In this document: one piece after another, positions 17,489 through 27,196 of the stretch
How positions within the stretch are numbered: the first letter of the stretch is position 1
Layout of the letters: the number at the start of each line of letters is the position of its first letter
NCBI RefSeq assembly: GCF_000827125.1
Contig: NZ_CP010311.1
Coordinates: forward strand, 3,369,001 to 3,433,000
DNA length: 64,000 nt
Source of the DNA: Geoalkalibacter subterraneus
GTDB taxonomy: Bacteria; Desulfobacterota; Desulfuromonadia; Desulfuromonadales; Geoalkalibacteraceae
Reading direction: 5' to 3'
The notes under the pieces: model-generated
Database searches by the model: none
Seen by the model: only the letters and a program-made list of their open reading frames with translations
Told to the model about the DNA's origin: nothing
Made by a program: the position numbers and the translations under genes

Positions 17489-18232
17489 ATGATTCTGCTT
17501 CTAGCCGCGACCTCTGTTGAAACTTCCTTCTGGCGCTCCGCACTGCCGCGGCGCCCGGAACTGCCCGGAGGTTTCTACGCTTTTCGCGGCGAGGTCAAAG
17601 GGCAGGAACTCGTTCTGGTTCTCACTGGAGTCGGCAAGGCCAATGCGGCGTCGGCCTGTACCGCTGCGCTGATGACCTACCGCCCCGAACTGGTCATCAA
17701 CTTCGGCTGCGCGGGAGCTTTCCCCCAGGCAGAGCTGGCGCTTGGCGACCTGGTGCTGGCCACGGAGGAGATATGCGGGGACGAAGGTGTCGCAACCCGT
17801 GAATCTTTCATGGATCTTGAAAAACTCGGACTGCCGCTGCTCGAGGGGCAGGTCCCTCCCCTTTTCAACCGTTTGGCATTATCCAAAGCCTGGCTAAGCA
17901 GGGCTGGCAGCGCTCTCTCCGCCACATGTTCCCGGCGCCGCGGTCAATGGCGCAGCGGCCCAGTCGTCACGGTCTCCACCGGCTCGGGAAACCGGGAAGA
18001 CAGCGATAAAATCTGGCATCGAACCGGCGCCCTGTGCGAAAACATGGAAGGTTCCGCCATCGCGCTGGTCTGCCGCCGCTTCGGAATCGACCTGGTGGAA
18101 ATTCGCGGCATCTCCAATTGGACCGGCGACCGCGATCCGGCCGCCTGGGACCTGCCGGTTGCCTGTTCGGCCGCCGAGGAAGCCTGCAACAGCCTCATCG
18201 CGCAAATCTCCCGCCAGGAGCCGTCCCCATGA
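17489..18232 (+). CDS. mqnB: Futalosine hydrolase
   Basis: This 247-residue nucleoside phosphorylase-fold enzyme cleaves futalosine (or aminodeoxyfutalosine) to release the base in the futalosine route to menaquinone. Visible marks are GVGKANAAS near residue 45, NFGCAGAF, and the late ENMEGSAIALVCRRFGI active-site segment with VRGISN-like EIRGISNWTGDRD. Overlap of its stop with the start of mqnD supports the assignment over a generic 5'-methylthioadenosine nucleosidase. The ATG at 17489 is used; no strong ribosome-binding site is visible. Confidence 0.9.
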   Translation: MILLLAATSVETSFWRSALPRRPELPGGFYAFRGEVKGQELVLVLTGVGKANAASACTAALMTYRPELVINFGCAGAFPQAELALGDLVLATEEICGDEGVATRESFMDLEKLGLPLLEGQVPPLFNRLALSKAWLSRAGSALSATCSRRRGQWRSGPVVTVSTGSGNREDSDKIWHRTGALCENMEGSAIALVCRRFGIDLVEIRGISNWTGDRDPAAWDLPVACSAAEEACNSLIAQISRQEPSP

Positions 18233-19062
18233 AGATACTGACCCTGGGTTACTCCCCCTGCCCCAACGACACCTTTATCTTCCATGCCCTGGTGCATGGG
18301 CATGTGGCCATCCCCGGCGTTCAAATCCGGGAGCGGCTCGAAGACGTGGAAACACTCAATCAGCTTGCCCGCAACGCGGTGCTCGATCTGACCAAAATCA
18401 GCTACCACGCCCTGGGACACCTGCGCGAAAACTACGCCCTGCTGCGCAGCGGCGGCGCGCTGGGGCGCGGCTGCGGACCGCTGGTCATTGCCGCCGAACC
18501 GGCCAATATGGACGATCTGCGCGGAAAACGCATCGCCATCCCCGGCCTGCTCACCACCGCCAACCTGTTGCTGCAGCTTTACGGCGAAGGGTTTGACAAT
18601 GTCGTCGTCATGCGTTTCGACCAGATCATGCCGGCGGTCTGCTCAGGAGAGGTGGATGCGGGTGTCATCATCCACGAATCCCGCTTCACCTATGCAAAGC
18701 ACGGCCTGCGGAAGATCCTTGACCTGGGAGACTGGTGGGAGAAGACCAGCGGATTGCCGATTCCGCTCGGCGGAATCCTTGCCCGCCGCGATCTCGGTCC
18801 GGAACTGATCGGCAAGCTCGACCAGGCGGTTCACGACAGCCTGGTCTACGCCTACGCCCACCCCGGAGAAGCCCGCTCCTACATCCGGCAGCACGCCCAG
18901 GAGCTTGAGGACGAGGTGATCGACAATCACATTGAGCTCTACGTCAACGACTTCTCCCTCAACCTTGGCTGCGAAGGCGAACAGGCCGTTTCCGAAATCC
19001 TTGGGCGAGCCGAGGCGCGCGGTTTGATTCCGGCCTGCACCCTGCCCCTGTTTCTTTCGTAG
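18229..19062 (+). CDS. mqnD: 1,4-dihydroxy-6-naphthoate synthase
   Basis: This 277-residue enzyme converts cyclic dehypoxanthinyl futalosine to 1,4-dihydroxy-6-naphthoate in menaquinone synthesis. It has a periplasmic-binding-protein-like fold and opens with the signature LGYSPCPNDTFIFHAL. The GCGPLVIA and SGLPIPLGGI segments are also characteristic. ATGA overlap with mqnB shows translational coupling. Menaquinone would be the quinone reduced by the hydrogenase in this window. Confidence 0.95.
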   Translation: MKILTLGYSPCPNDTFIFHALVHGHVAIPGVQIRERLEDVETLNQLARNAVLDLTKISYHALGHLRENYALLRSGGALGRGCGPLVIAAEPANMDDLRGKRIAIPGLLTTANLLLQLYGEGFDNVVVMRFDQIMPAVCSGEVDAGVIIHESRFTYAKHGLRKILDLGDWWEKTSGLPIPLGGILARRDLGPELIGKLDQAVHDSLVYAYAHPGEARSYIRQHAQELEDEVIDNHIELYVNDFSLNLGCEGEQAVSEILGRAEARGLIPACTLPLFLS

Positions 19063-19106
19063 GGGCGACCCGCCGGGTCGCCCTGGGCGAGGCACCGCCT
19101 CGCCCC
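19062..19106. repeat. Twin-hairpin repeat behind mqnD
   Basis: Two perfect 9-bp hairpins in tandem begin right at the mqnD stop: GGGCGACCC-GCC-GGGTCGCCC and GGGCGAGGC-ACC-GCCTCGCCC. This looks like a dispersed repeat unit that may double as a weak terminator. The following gap to 19481 (about 370 nt) is T-rich; it holds a promoter at 19406 and no gene. Confidence 0.6.
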
Positions 19107-19405
19107 TGCACCCCGCCAGAAGACTCTTTTCCCTTGAATTTTATGCCAATACAGAGTTTTGAGATCGGAATCTGAAAAGTTTTTTCGATTTTTTTCTTTT
19201 TTTTGCTTTTTTTTTCTCCCTCATTTTTCAAATGATGGTCTATTTCCAACATCAACACAATTTCATGTGATTCAGGGAGTTTCAGCGCTTTTTTATCGCT
19301 CCTCCGCTTAAGCCTCATCTTTCCGAATTAAACCATCGGTCTACCACGCAAAACAGAAACCACCGTAACACCTTGTTTTATTTATGTTTTTGAAATTCCC
19401 CCCCC

Positions 19406-19433
19406 TTGCTTTAAAAAATTTTGATCCTATAAT
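19406..19433 (+). promoter_or_regulatory. Sigma-70 promoter of the zinc-ribbon gene
   Basis: TTGCTT, a 16-bp spacer and a perfect TATAAT lie 47 nt upstream of the start at 19481. The spacer is A/T-rich. Confidence 0.7.
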
Positions 19434-19480
19434 AGAGCATATAAGCCTTATCGCGAACACACCTGAAAGGAGTATGGGTC

Positions 19481-19696
19481 ATGAAATGCCCCGTCTGCAA
19501 AACTTACCAACAGAATGAACTCGATCTTCATGCCGATGGATTCTACGAGGACATCGTCGAGTGCGGCATTTGCGGAACCGTATGGTCAGTCAATCACGGT
19601 CTGGTTGAAATCGTTAAGGACAGCCAGCAGAATTCGTTCCTTGAAGCACAAAGCGAGTGCGTTGAAGGTGACGATTACAACTACGTCGCCGCTTAG
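19481..19696 (+). CDS. Small zinc-ribbon protein
   Basis: This 71-residue protein has two CxxC knuckles, CPVC near the start and CGIC near residue 28, spaced as in a zinc ribbon, followed by an acidic C-terminal half. AAAGGAG 9 nt upstream supports the start, a good promoter precedes it and a strong terminator follows, so it is a real single-gene unit. The function is unknown. Confidence 0.75.
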   Translation: MKCPVCKTYQQNELDLHADGFYEDIVECGICGTVWSVNHGLVEIVKDSQQNSFLEAQSECVEGDDYNYVAA

Positions 19697-19767
19697 GGGT
19701 CACTTGGGCACCCCTGCCCTGCCGACAGACTGCGCGGCCCATCGAATTTCATTTTTTAACCTGATAA

Positions 19768-19813
19768 CACAAAGCCCCCCGCAAACATTCGTTGCGGGGG
19801 GCTTTGTGTTTTT
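19768..19813 (+). terminator. Strong terminator between convergent genes
   Basis: A 17-bp stem (CACAAAGCCCCCCGCAA paired with TTGCGGGGGGCTTTGTG) with a 7-nt loop is followed by TTTTT. It ends the zinc-ribbon transcript and lies 33 nt from the end of the convergent carboxylase gene. Confidence 0.85.
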
Positions 19814-19845
19814 CCCGGTCCTGCTGGGCTGAAACCAGCTATCGT

Positions 19846-22734
19846 CTACAGAACGCCCTTGAGATATTCACTGGTGCGTGTACGCCGCTCGCGCTCGATC
19901 TGCTTGGGATCGATTTCATCGAACTTCTCGTCCGGCGTCACCTTGAACAGCGGCTGGCCCTTCTTGACGATGGTGCCGTCGCCGCCTTCCACCAGGATTT
20001 TGTCGATGGTGCCGGAGAACTGCGCCCGTACCGTGTTGAACATCTTCATGACCTCGATGATATAGAGCGGCTGGCCTTTTTCAAAATGCATCCCTTCGCT
20101 GACAAAGGCAGGCAGGCCAGGTGCTTCCTGGGCGTAGTACATACCGCCACACATGGCTACGATCTCGTCGTCCTTAGTCGCCGGCGGCGGAGCCAGAACC
20201 TTCTTCATGCGCGCCTGCAGGTCGGGATCGGTCAGGTAATCGGGTATGGTGACCTCGAGATCTTCTTCCACGCGGAAGTCGTAGAAGCTGGTATTTTCGG
20301 CAATCAGGAACAGAATGCCGAGGATTTCATTGCCGGCCTCGAAGCCGAAATGGGACGCCTGAACCTGCTGCCACTCTTCCTCGCTGAACCCTTGCGGAGC
20401 GCTGTCCTGCTTCAGGATTTCATCAAGCTTGAAGTAGTTATCCTTCTCCAGGCCGAACTTCTCGCGCAGGGCGGCATAGAAGCGCAGGGCACGCTTGAGC
20501 AGAGCATCGTCATGATCCCAGATGATTTCAGCCGCCGGTTCGTGTTCGCGGTAGTTCATGTTGAGGTAGTTATAAGTCTCCTCAAGGATGACCAGCGGGT
20601 TGCGCAGCCACACCACCTTGCCGTTCTCGATGCTGTGGTTCTTGCGGTTGAGGCTCAGCCAGCCGGACAGCAGATGCGGATCGTCAAGGAGCCGCTCGAT
20701 AGGCCGTGTCAACAGGGTGCCCTTGCGATCAAGCACCTCGGACATGGTCTTGAGGGCATCGGGGTCATCGGCGCAGCACTCCGCCATCATACGACCGTAA
20801 TGCTTCTTCATCTCCAGAAAGGCAAAGACCGGATCGATTTTGTTGGCTTCTTCCTTGAGCGTGCCGACCAGGGTCAGATAGGGCACCACGAACCGGGTGG
20901 TCGGCTTGGCCATGACATTCTGGCCGATGAACCAGTTGACCAGCCCGTAGTGGAATTCCAGATTGGTGGCCAGGTCGGTGCCGCGCAGAGTGGTACGGCA
21001 CAGAACCTCTGACAATTTGAGGAAGCTGTCGAGGCGATCCTCTCCTTTGGTCAGCAGCAGGGCGATATTGGAGTCATAGGCACCGGCAACGCGGTAGTTC
21101 ATGAACATACCGGTGTCGGGATTGACCAGGCAGATCCCCTGATCGTCACGGATTTCACCCTCAATAGGCTTAGACCAGTAACGGATCATGCCGCCGGCGT
21201 GAGGCGAGAGAGAGGCATCGGTCGCGTTGAGGCGCGCTTCCACCCCGGCATTGAAGCGCAGGATGCGCTCGGGCTTGGGCAGCCGCTCCTTGTGGCGGGC
21301 CAGCAGCGCCATGGCTTCCACCAGCGATTCAACAATAAAGTAATCGTTCTCATCGTCGGGATTGGTGAACTTGAGGCTGTAGCACAGCTCGGTCACGCGG
21401 TGCTCCACCTGGATGCGGGTGTTGACCTCCATGAAATAATGGCGATCGCGGTCGACGATGCACTCGAAGGTCGAAGCCGAATCCAGCCCGACCGCCTGCC
21501 CGAAGCGCGCCGACTGCTCTTCCATGCGCTTGAGCACTTCCAGATCGGTCTCCAGGGCCTTTGCTTCCGCATCGCGACCTTCCGAGCGGGCCTTTTCAAT
21601 GGCCGCGGCAAGCCCTTCCTGGGTCACTGAAATTTCAAGCAGCTTCTGCTCATGCATCTGCAGGGAGCAGTCACGCCCACCGAGAGAAACACACCACTCG
21701 CCGTTACCGAGCAGCTGAATTTCGTTGTGGCGGGTCTGCTCGATATTCAGCTCGATCAACACGTTCTTGTTGTCGCCGACCGCATTAGCCTTGACTTCGT
21801 TGAGCACTTCGCGCACCAGGCCGGGAGCATCGGCTGCTGCCTTGGCGATCTGCTCATCAGTTGGCTCCTTGATCGTCAAAAGAGAGCCGCCGAGAATGCG
21901 CTGCCCCTTGCCACCGCCGCCGCCGATCGCCTTGAGGCGCACCCGGGCACGGGGATAGTTTTTGAACATCTCCGTGACTTCTGCCTGCACCTGGGCGGAC
22001 AACTCCTCAATGGAGAACAGGTCGATCCCCTTCTGGTAGGAGGCCATCAGGATATGGTCGGCCAGGTCTTCCAGGGAAAGGCTTTCATCCTTGAGCACTT
22101 TAGGATCGCAGTCGAGCCCTTCAGCATCCACCAGCGCCACCAGCGCCTGGCGGCTGGGGTGCTTTTTGACCAGGGTGCGGGCGGTGACATTGTCGATGCC
22201 GGGCGTGACGCTGACGCCGACCTTGAGGGCGGTGCGCTTGGCTTCGTCTTTCTTGCCGGCGCTGGCCTGTGTGCGGGCGTTGGGACCGATGAACTTGAGG
22301 CCGGCCTTTTCAATAGCACCGACGAATTCTTCATCCTCGGCCATGAAGCCGTAGCCGGCGAAAATCGAATCGTAGCCGTTGTCCTTGGCGATCTGAATGA
22401 TCTGATGAATGCGCTCGACGCGCTCTTCCTTGGTGGCCCCGGTGTAGTCGGGCACCCGATGCACGTGATCGGGGTTGGGCATCATGCGCAGCTCCGGCGC
22501 CAGCGCATTGGGATAGACAATGGAGTCTTTTTCCGACAGCAGGATGCCGAAATGGGTAATCCCCATCTCCTGGTAGACGTCCATCGCCTCCTTGCGGATC
22601 GGTCCGCGGCAGACGATGAGCGGTTTGAGGTCTTCGCAGGAAAAGGAGCGGACCCACTCGGATGATGACCGGCTCAGGCGGCGGTCGCGGTGGATCAGCG
22701 GATTGTTTGTGTAATAATCAACAGTCTGTGCCAT
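19846..22734 (-). CDS. Acyl-CoA (propionyl/acetyl-CoA) carboxylase, biotin carboxylase-BCCP subunit
   Basis: This 962-residue biotin carboxylase has an unusually long insert-rich chain. The N-terminal domain opens near 40 with LKPLIVCRGPIRKEAMDVY, followed by the ATP-grasp Gly loop (AIGGGGGKGQRI) and the catalytic MEVNTRIQVEHRVTE segment. The C-terminal lipoyl-like domain carries EVMKMFN with the biotinyl Lys, a slight variant of EAMKM. TTGGAG upstream sets the start at MAQTVDYY rather than 39 nt earlier. It follows the carboxyltransferase gene by 61 nt. Given the mutase and epimerase nearby, propionyl-CoA is the likely substrate, but acetyl-CoA cannot be excluded. Confidence 0.88.
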   Translation of the reverse strand: MAQTVDYYTNNPLIHRDRRLSRSSSEWVRSFSCEDLKPLIVCRGPIRKEAMDVYQEMGITHFGILLSEKDSIVYPNALAPELRMMPNPDHVHRVPDYTGATKEERVERIHQIIQIAKDNGYDSIFAGYGFMAEDEEFVGAIEKAGLKFIGPNARTQASAGKKDEAKRTALKVGVSVTPGIDNVTARTLVKKHPSRQALVALVDAEGLDCDPKVLKDESLSLEDLADHILMASYQKGIDLFSIEELSAQVQAEVTEMFKNYPRARVRLKAIGGGGGKGQRILGGSLLTIKEPTDEQIAKAAADAPGLVREVLNEVKANAVGDNKNVLIELNIEQTRHNEIQLLGNGEWCVSLGGRDCSLQMHEQKLLEISVTQEGLAAAIEKARSEGRDAEAKALETDLEVLKRMEEQSARFGQAVGLDSASTFECIVDRDRHYFMEVNTRIQVEHRVTELCYSLKFTNPDDENDYFIVESLVEAMALLARHKERLPKPERILRFNAGVEARLNATDASLSPHAGGMIRYWSKPIEGEIRDDQGICLVNPDTGMFMNYRVAGAYDSNIALLLTKGEDRLDSFLKLSEVLCRTTLRGTDLATNLEFHYGLVNWFIGQNVMAKPTTRFVVPYLTLVGTLKEEANKIDPVFAFLEMKKHYGRMMAECCADDPDALKTMSEVLDRKGTLLTRPIERLLDDPHLLSGWLSLNRKNHSIENGKVVWLRNPLVILEETYNYLNMNYREHEPAAEIIWDHDDALLKRALRFYAALREKFGLEKDNYFKLDEILKQDSAPQGFSEEEWQQVQASHFGFEAGNEILGILFLIAENTSFYDFRVEEDLEVTIPDYLTDPDLQARMKKVLAPPPATKDDEIVAMCGGMYYAQEAPGLPAFVSEGMHFEKGQPLYIIEVMKMFNTVRAQFSGTIDKILVEGGDGTIVKKGQPLFKVTPDEKFDEIDPKQIERERRTRTSEYLKGVL

Positions 22735-22795
22735 GGGTCTGATCTCCAAATCAAAGCCTTGATTAGCTTTCACAATTCATGCCTCTAAGAAATGC

Positions 22796-24520
22796 TTAGT
22801 GGAATTCGCGCTGCACGCCCTGCCAGGGGCCGGGCTTGTAATGACGCAGCAGGAACTGCATATTCTCGCCGAGCACCTTGCGCAGGTCGGTCGGCATCAC
22901 CAGCGAGGAGATCGACCCCAGGGCAAGCCCCTCTTTCGGGTTCATCAACTCTTTCTCGTAGCGCATATTAAGTTCAGCCTCCTTGGCCTTGAGCCAGTCG
23001 GCCGCCTCTTGTTCCGCATCCTTCTTGGCTTCGTCACCGTCCATTCCAGCTGAAACGCGGGTTTTTACCCCCTCTTTGATCATGCCGGGCACCGCGCCGC
23101 GCAGCTTGCGCAGTTCGCCCTTGTAAACAAACTCCTTACCCGCCGGGCCCATAACCGCCAGACGCGTCGTGGGAAGCGCCAGCACCAGGTCGGCGCCGGT
23201 GGGATAGTTGTTGTAGGAGGCATAGGCGCCGCCGAAGGCATTACGCAGAATCAACAGGATGCGCGGTGTGCGCACGTCGATGATCGCATCGAGCATTGAG
23301 CGCCCGGCCTGGACGATGCCACGCGTTTCCTGCTCGCGACCCGGCAGGAAGCCGGTGGTGTCTTCCATGAAAATCAGCGGGATGTTGTAGATATTGCAGA
23401 ACCGCACAAAGCGCGCGATCTTGTTGGCGGAGTCGCAGTCGATCTGACCGGAGCCGACCGCCGAATTGTTGGCCACGAAACCGACCACGTTGCCGCCCAG
23501 ACGCCCGAAGGCGGTGACCGCCTCGCGGGCCCGCTCTGGCTGAACTTCGAAATAGTCGCCGTGGTCACACACCTGCTGGATGATCAGCGAGACGTCAAAG
23601 GGGGTATTGAAGCCGGTGGGCGAATTGAACGCTTTCTTGAGCAGCGTATTGATCTCCCAGGTTTTGCGCTCCAACGGATCACTGGTGGGCTGGTATTGCG
23701 GCGCAACGCTGTTGTTGTCGGGCAGGTAGCTCAGCAGGCGCACGGCGGTGCGCAGGGCCGCCACTTCGTCATTGACGGTCAGATCGACGACACCCGACTG
23801 ACCATGCACCTTGGGACCGCCCAGCTCTTCGGGGGTGATGTCCTCACCCAATACCGATTTGACGACGCCGGGCCCGGTGAGGCCGAAAAAGGTGTCATTG
23901 GGCTGGATCAGGAAGCTGCCCTGGCGCGGCAGGTAACTGCCGCCGCCGGCATTGAAGCCGAACATGCACATGATGGAGGGAACCACGCCGCTGATCTTGC
24001 GCAGGGCGGTGAAGGCCTCGGCGTATCCGTCAAGACCGCCGACGCCGGCGGGAACAAAAGCCCCGGCCGAATCGTTCATGCCGATCAGAGGAATCCCCTT
24101 CTCACCGCACATCTGAAAAAGGCGCGCCAGCTTCTTGCCGTTGGTGGCGTCAATGGACCCGGCGCGCACGGTGAAATCATGGCCATAAAGGGCGACATCG
24201 CGGCCGTTGATATTGAGAATCGCAGTGACCAGGGACGCTCCGTCGAGATTCTTGCCCCAGTTCTGAAACAGCACATTGGGTTCATTCTCGGTCAGCACCT
24301 TGATGCGCTCCCATACGGTCATGCGCTTCTTGAAGTGCTGCTTTTCAATCTGGCCGATGGCGACCGACTTGATCGGGCGCTGAATCAGCTCATGGCCTTC
24401 ACGCATCGCCTCTTCATAAGGCCCGGTGGCGCCGGAAATTTCTCCCGGGATGTTGAACTCGACCACTTCGGCCGGCTCGAAAGGATTTTCCAATGATGGT
24501 TTAATCGCTTTTTTGGACAT
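22796..24520 (-). CDS. Acyl-CoA carboxylase carboxyltransferase subunit
   Basis: This protein of about 574 residues belongs to the PccB/MmdA-type carboxyltransferases that move CO2 from biotin to an acyl-CoA. It has two crotonase-like halves with oxyanion Gly pairs: [17 protein letters not shown] and [13 protein letters not shown] in the first, and [20 protein letters not shown] and [13 protein letters not shown] in the second. The MSKKAIKPS start fits a GAGGATGG site; an ATG 9 nt earlier is possible. It leads the two-gene carboxylase operon under the 24765-24818 promoter, with a leader of about 230 nt. Confidence 0.9.
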   Translation of the reverse strand: MSKKAIKPSLENPFEPAEVVEFNIPGEISGATGPYEEAMREGHELIQRPIKSVAIGQIEKQHFKKRMTVWERIKVLTENEPNVLFQNWGKNLDGASLVTAILNINGRDVALYGHDFTVRAGSIDATNGKKLARLFQMCGEKGIPLIGMNDSAGAFVPAGVGGLDGYAEAFTALRKISGVVPSIMCMFGFNAGGGSYLPRQGSFLIQPNDTFFGLTGPGVVKSVLGEDITPEELGGPKVHGQSGVVDLTVNDEVAALRTAVRLLSYLPDNNSVAPQYQPTSDPLERKTWEINTLLKKAFNSPTGFNTPFDVSLIIQQVCDHGDYFEVQPERAREAVTAFGRLGGNVVGFVANNSAVGSGQIDCDSANKIARFVRFCNIYNIPLIFMEDTTGFLPGREQETRGIVQAGRSMLDAIIDVRTPRILLILRNAFGGAYASYNNYPTGADLVLALPTTRLAVMGPAGKEFVYKGELRKLRGAVPGMIKEGVKTRVSAGMDGDEAKKDAEQEAADWLKAKEAELNMRYEKELMNPKEGLALGSISSLVMPTDLRKVLGENMQFLLRHYKPGPWQGVQREFH

Positions 24521-24764
24521 TGCAGCCATCCTCTGAGATTTTGAGAATTAAATGGCGCGCGACGGGCAAAATCCCAGAACGCGACAAAAGAGCACCGGCG
24601 CGAACGGCCTCATCAACAACAATCCGAGCGCCCCGGCGGAAAAGGAAAACATATCCTATAAATTAAAGTCAGTGATGCGATGACACGCGAATGCATGGAA
24701 GAAAGGACCGTCTCATTCAAGCGTTCCTCCCTGCAATAATAAAACTATATTCTATTATCGGGCC

Positions 24765-24818
24765 GGTATAGCGAAAATGGTAAAAATTGTCAACAGGAAT
24801 TTTTACCCAAGGTAAAAA
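24765..24818 (-). promoter_or_regulatory. Promoter and dyad operator of the acyl-CoA carboxylase operon
   Basis: On the minus strand TTGACA (24793-24788), a 17-bp spacer and TATACC (24770-24765) form the promoter. Six bases upstream lies the dyad TTTTTACC-TTG-GGTAAAAA (24800-24818). Roughly 75 nt around it is nearly the same as at 16027-16110, whereas the transcribed leaders differ. Confidence 0.78.
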
Positions 24819-24935
24819 GATTTATCAAAAATAAACGTAAAATCAGGAACCTGGGGCGTTACAAATGAAATCTGGGGTATACAGGGAGGGAAAACCAGGT
24901 TTGATGAGAAAAACGGCGCTTCACCAAAAATGAGT

Positions 24936-24967
24936 AAAAAAAAGCGGCCTGCGAAAGGGCAAGCCGC
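24936..24967 (-). terminator. Terminator of serA
   Basis: On the minus strand GCGGCTTGC pairs with GCAGGCCGC (9 bp with one G-T pair, 6-nt loop), followed by a run of seven T. It lies 25 nt past the serA stop. Confidence 0.8.
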
Positions 24968-24991
24968 CTGTTAAAAAATAGCGTGTGTAAA

Positions 24992-26596
24992 TCAGTCCGT
25001 TTCAGCCTGGGTCATATGGACCTGCTTGAGGAAGCGCGCATCGATGGCTGCGGCCAACTGCTCCAGCACCTCGTCAGATGCGGGAGAATCAATGGAAAGC
25101 ACCACCATCGCCTCGCCGGCTTTGGCGCGGCGCCCCAGGTTCATGTTGCCGATATTCACTCCTTCGGCACCAAGAATCGTCCCGATCTTGCCAATCAACC
25201 CGGGGCGGTCTTCGTAGTTCATAACGAGCATATACGGCTCGGGGGTAAAATCGGTCTGGAAATCGCGCATCTTGACAATTTTCGGCTTGCCCTCGAACAG
25301 GGTGCCCGCCATGCTGCGCTGCCCTTCCGGCGTCTGAACCGACAGAGAGATCATATCCGAGAAGGATTCCGCTTCCGTCGTGCGTGTCTCCTCGATTGCA
25401 ATTCCCATGTTGCGCGCCACCAGTCGTGCGTTGACCATATTGACTTCAGTTTCGGTCGCCCGGTTGAGCAAAGCCGCCAGTCCGGCAACGGTGAGAGGGG
25501 CACAGTCGTAGCGTGCGATCTTGCCGTAATAGGAGAACGTGATTTTTTCCGGGTTGGCGGGCGCAAGCTGACTGAGAAATTCTCCCATCTGGCTGATCAG
25601 GCCGATAAAGGGGCGCATGTGCTCCATCAGGTCGGGATCGAAGCGCGGGATGTTGACCGCGTTTTCCATGGGACGGCCATCGAGATAGTGGATAATCTCG
25701 CGGCTGACGTCCACCGCCACGTTTTTCTGCGCTTCAAAGGTATTGGCTCCCAGATGCGGGGTGACCACCATGCGTTCGTGGCCGATCAGGCGGCGCAGCA
25801 CGTCACTGGTCGGCGGCTCCTCACTCCAGACATCAAACGCCGCGCCGGTGACGCGTCCGCTGTCCAGCGCATCAAGCATCGCCGCTTCGTCGATGATGCC
25901 TCCGCGAGCGCAGTTAACAACAATCACGCCGTTTTTCATCCCCTCGAAATGTTCGGCGCCGATCATGCCGCGGGTTTCATCGTTCAAAGGGGTATGAACG
26001 GAGATAACATCGGCATAACGCACGATATCTTCGAGAGAGACAAGCTTGACGCCGAAATCCTCCGCCCGTTTTTCCGAAATGTAGGGGTCATAGGTCAGCA
26101 CCTCCATCTCAAAGGCCTTGGCGCGCAGGGCGACACGGCCGCCGACCTTGCCGAGGCCGATGATGCCGAGGGTGCGCCCCTTGAGTTCGTGCCCGGTGAA
26201 GGGTGCGCGCTTCCATTCGCCGCTTTTGAGGCTGGGGTTGGCCTGGGTAATGTTGCGGCACAGCGACAGCAGCAGCGCCATGGTGTGCTCAGCGGCGGAA
26301 TTGACGTTGCCGTAAGGTGCATTGACGACAATGATCCCCTGCTTGCTGGCGGCATCGACTTCCACGTTGTCGATGCCGACCCCGGCACGGGCGATGATCT
26401 TGAGATTTTTTGCATGCCGGATCAGGGCGGAATCGACCCGGGTGCCGCTGCGGGTGATGATCGCCTCGTAGTCGCCGATAATGCGGTGCAACTCCTCCAC
26501 GGCCAGCCCGAGCTTGACATCAACTTGAATGCGGGGATCTTCCTGAAGAGGCTGCAACCCTTCCGGGGAAATCTCATCGGTAATCAGAACTTTCAT
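24992..26596 (-). CDS. serA: D-3-phosphoglycerate dehydrogenase
   Basis: This 534-residue long-form enzyme oxidises 3-phosphoglycerate to 3-phosphohydroxypyruvate with NAD, the first step of serine synthesis. The NAD-binding motif GIIGLGKVGG is near residue 147, the substrate-binding NCARGGII and catalytic His region (VVTPHLGANT) follow, and the chain ends in the ASB domain and an ACT domain (YMLVMNYEDRPGLIGKIG). The ACT domain normally gives feedback control by serine. It has its own promoter and terminator. Confidence 0.95.
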   Translation of the reverse strand: MKVLITDEISPEGLQPLQEDPRIQVDVKLGLAVEELHRIIGDYEAIITRSGTRVDSALIRHAKNLKIIARAGVGIDNVEVDAASKQGIIVVNAPYGNVNSAAEHTMALLLSLCRNITQANPSLKSGEWKRAPFTGHELKGRTLGIIGLGKVGGRVALRAKAFEMEVLTYDPYISEKRAEDFGVKLVSLEDIVRYADVISVHTPLNDETRGMIGAEHFEGMKNGVIVVNCARGGIIDEAAMLDALDSGRVTGAAFDVWSEEPPTSDVLRRLIGHERMVVTPHLGANTFEAQKNVAVDVSREIIHYLDGRPMENAVNIPRFDPDLMEHMRPFIGLISQMGEFLSQLAPANPEKITFSYYGKIARYDCAPLTVAGLAALLNRATETEVNMVNARLVARNMGIAIEETRTTEAESFSDMISLSVQTPEGQRSMAGTLFEGKPKIVKMRDFQTDFTPEPYMLVMNYEDRPGLIGKIGTILGAEGVNIGNMNLGRRAKAGEAMVVLSIDSPASDEVLEQLAAAIDARFLKQVHMTQAETD

Positions 26597-26694
26597 CTCA
26601 TAACCTCGTTTTCTGGCGTCAGGGCTGGCAGACTGCCGGAGACGCCGATCTCGCCGGGCCCGCCGAAACGGGCAGGGTCCGCCGGAAGTGCAGA

Positions 26695-26723
26695 AGTTTA
26701 GAATGTTTACATCACAGTGTCAA
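26695..26723 (-). promoter_or_regulatory. Sigma-70 promoter of serA
   Basis: On the minus strand TTGACA (26723-26718), a 17-bp spacer and TAAACT (26700-26695) lie about 100 nt upstream of the serA start. The leader between them is GC-rich and could fold. Confidence 0.7.
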
Positions 26724-26801
26724 CGCCGTTGAGCCCTCGCTCAACCGGGAAGAATTCCCCGTGAAATCATGGCCGGAAAAGGGCCTTCGGCCAGCGACTT
26801 C

Positions 26802-27086
26802 CTACTTGATGACCTTGAGGTGGGACGCCGGGTCATCGGAAGCCGGCTTCTGTTTGTCCTCGGAAGGGGAATCCTTTTGCTCCGCGTCCTGTTCCTGGGG
26901 CGGATCGAGTCGGGGCAGAGTGCCATCGTCCGCCATGCGCTGAATGGATTCGGCAATTCCCAGGCACTGCTTCATGCAGACCCGCCGCGCCGGGCAGCTC
27001 GTGCAATCCGCCTCGCCTCCGGCCACCCGCAGAGCGTGAATGACCAGTTCGACACTTTCGACCTTATTCAGGGGAATAAAAAACAT
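26802..27086 (-). CDS. Small cysteine-rich hypothetical protein
   Basis: This 94-residue protein has four Cys in DCTSCPARRVCMKQC near residues 28-42 after a predicted helix, then a charged, disordered tail rich in Asp, Glu, Gln, Lys and Pro. The Cys arrangement suits a metal or Fe-S site. The function is unknown. It lies between the DAHP synthase and serA genes on the same strand. Confidence 0.6.
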   Translation of the reverse strand: MFFIPLNKVESVELVIHALRVAGGEADCTSCPARRVCMKQCLGIAESIQRMADDGTLPRLDPPQEQDAEQKDSPSEDKQKPASDDPASHLKVIK

Positions 27087-27196
27087 TTGTCTGTCCGTTG
27101 TCCGTAGTTTATGGTCCGCGGCCTGACAGCAACAGGTGCCATCTGCGGCGGAGCGAGACGCCCCGCCGGGCGCGTCTCGCTCTTGTCCCGGAATGA

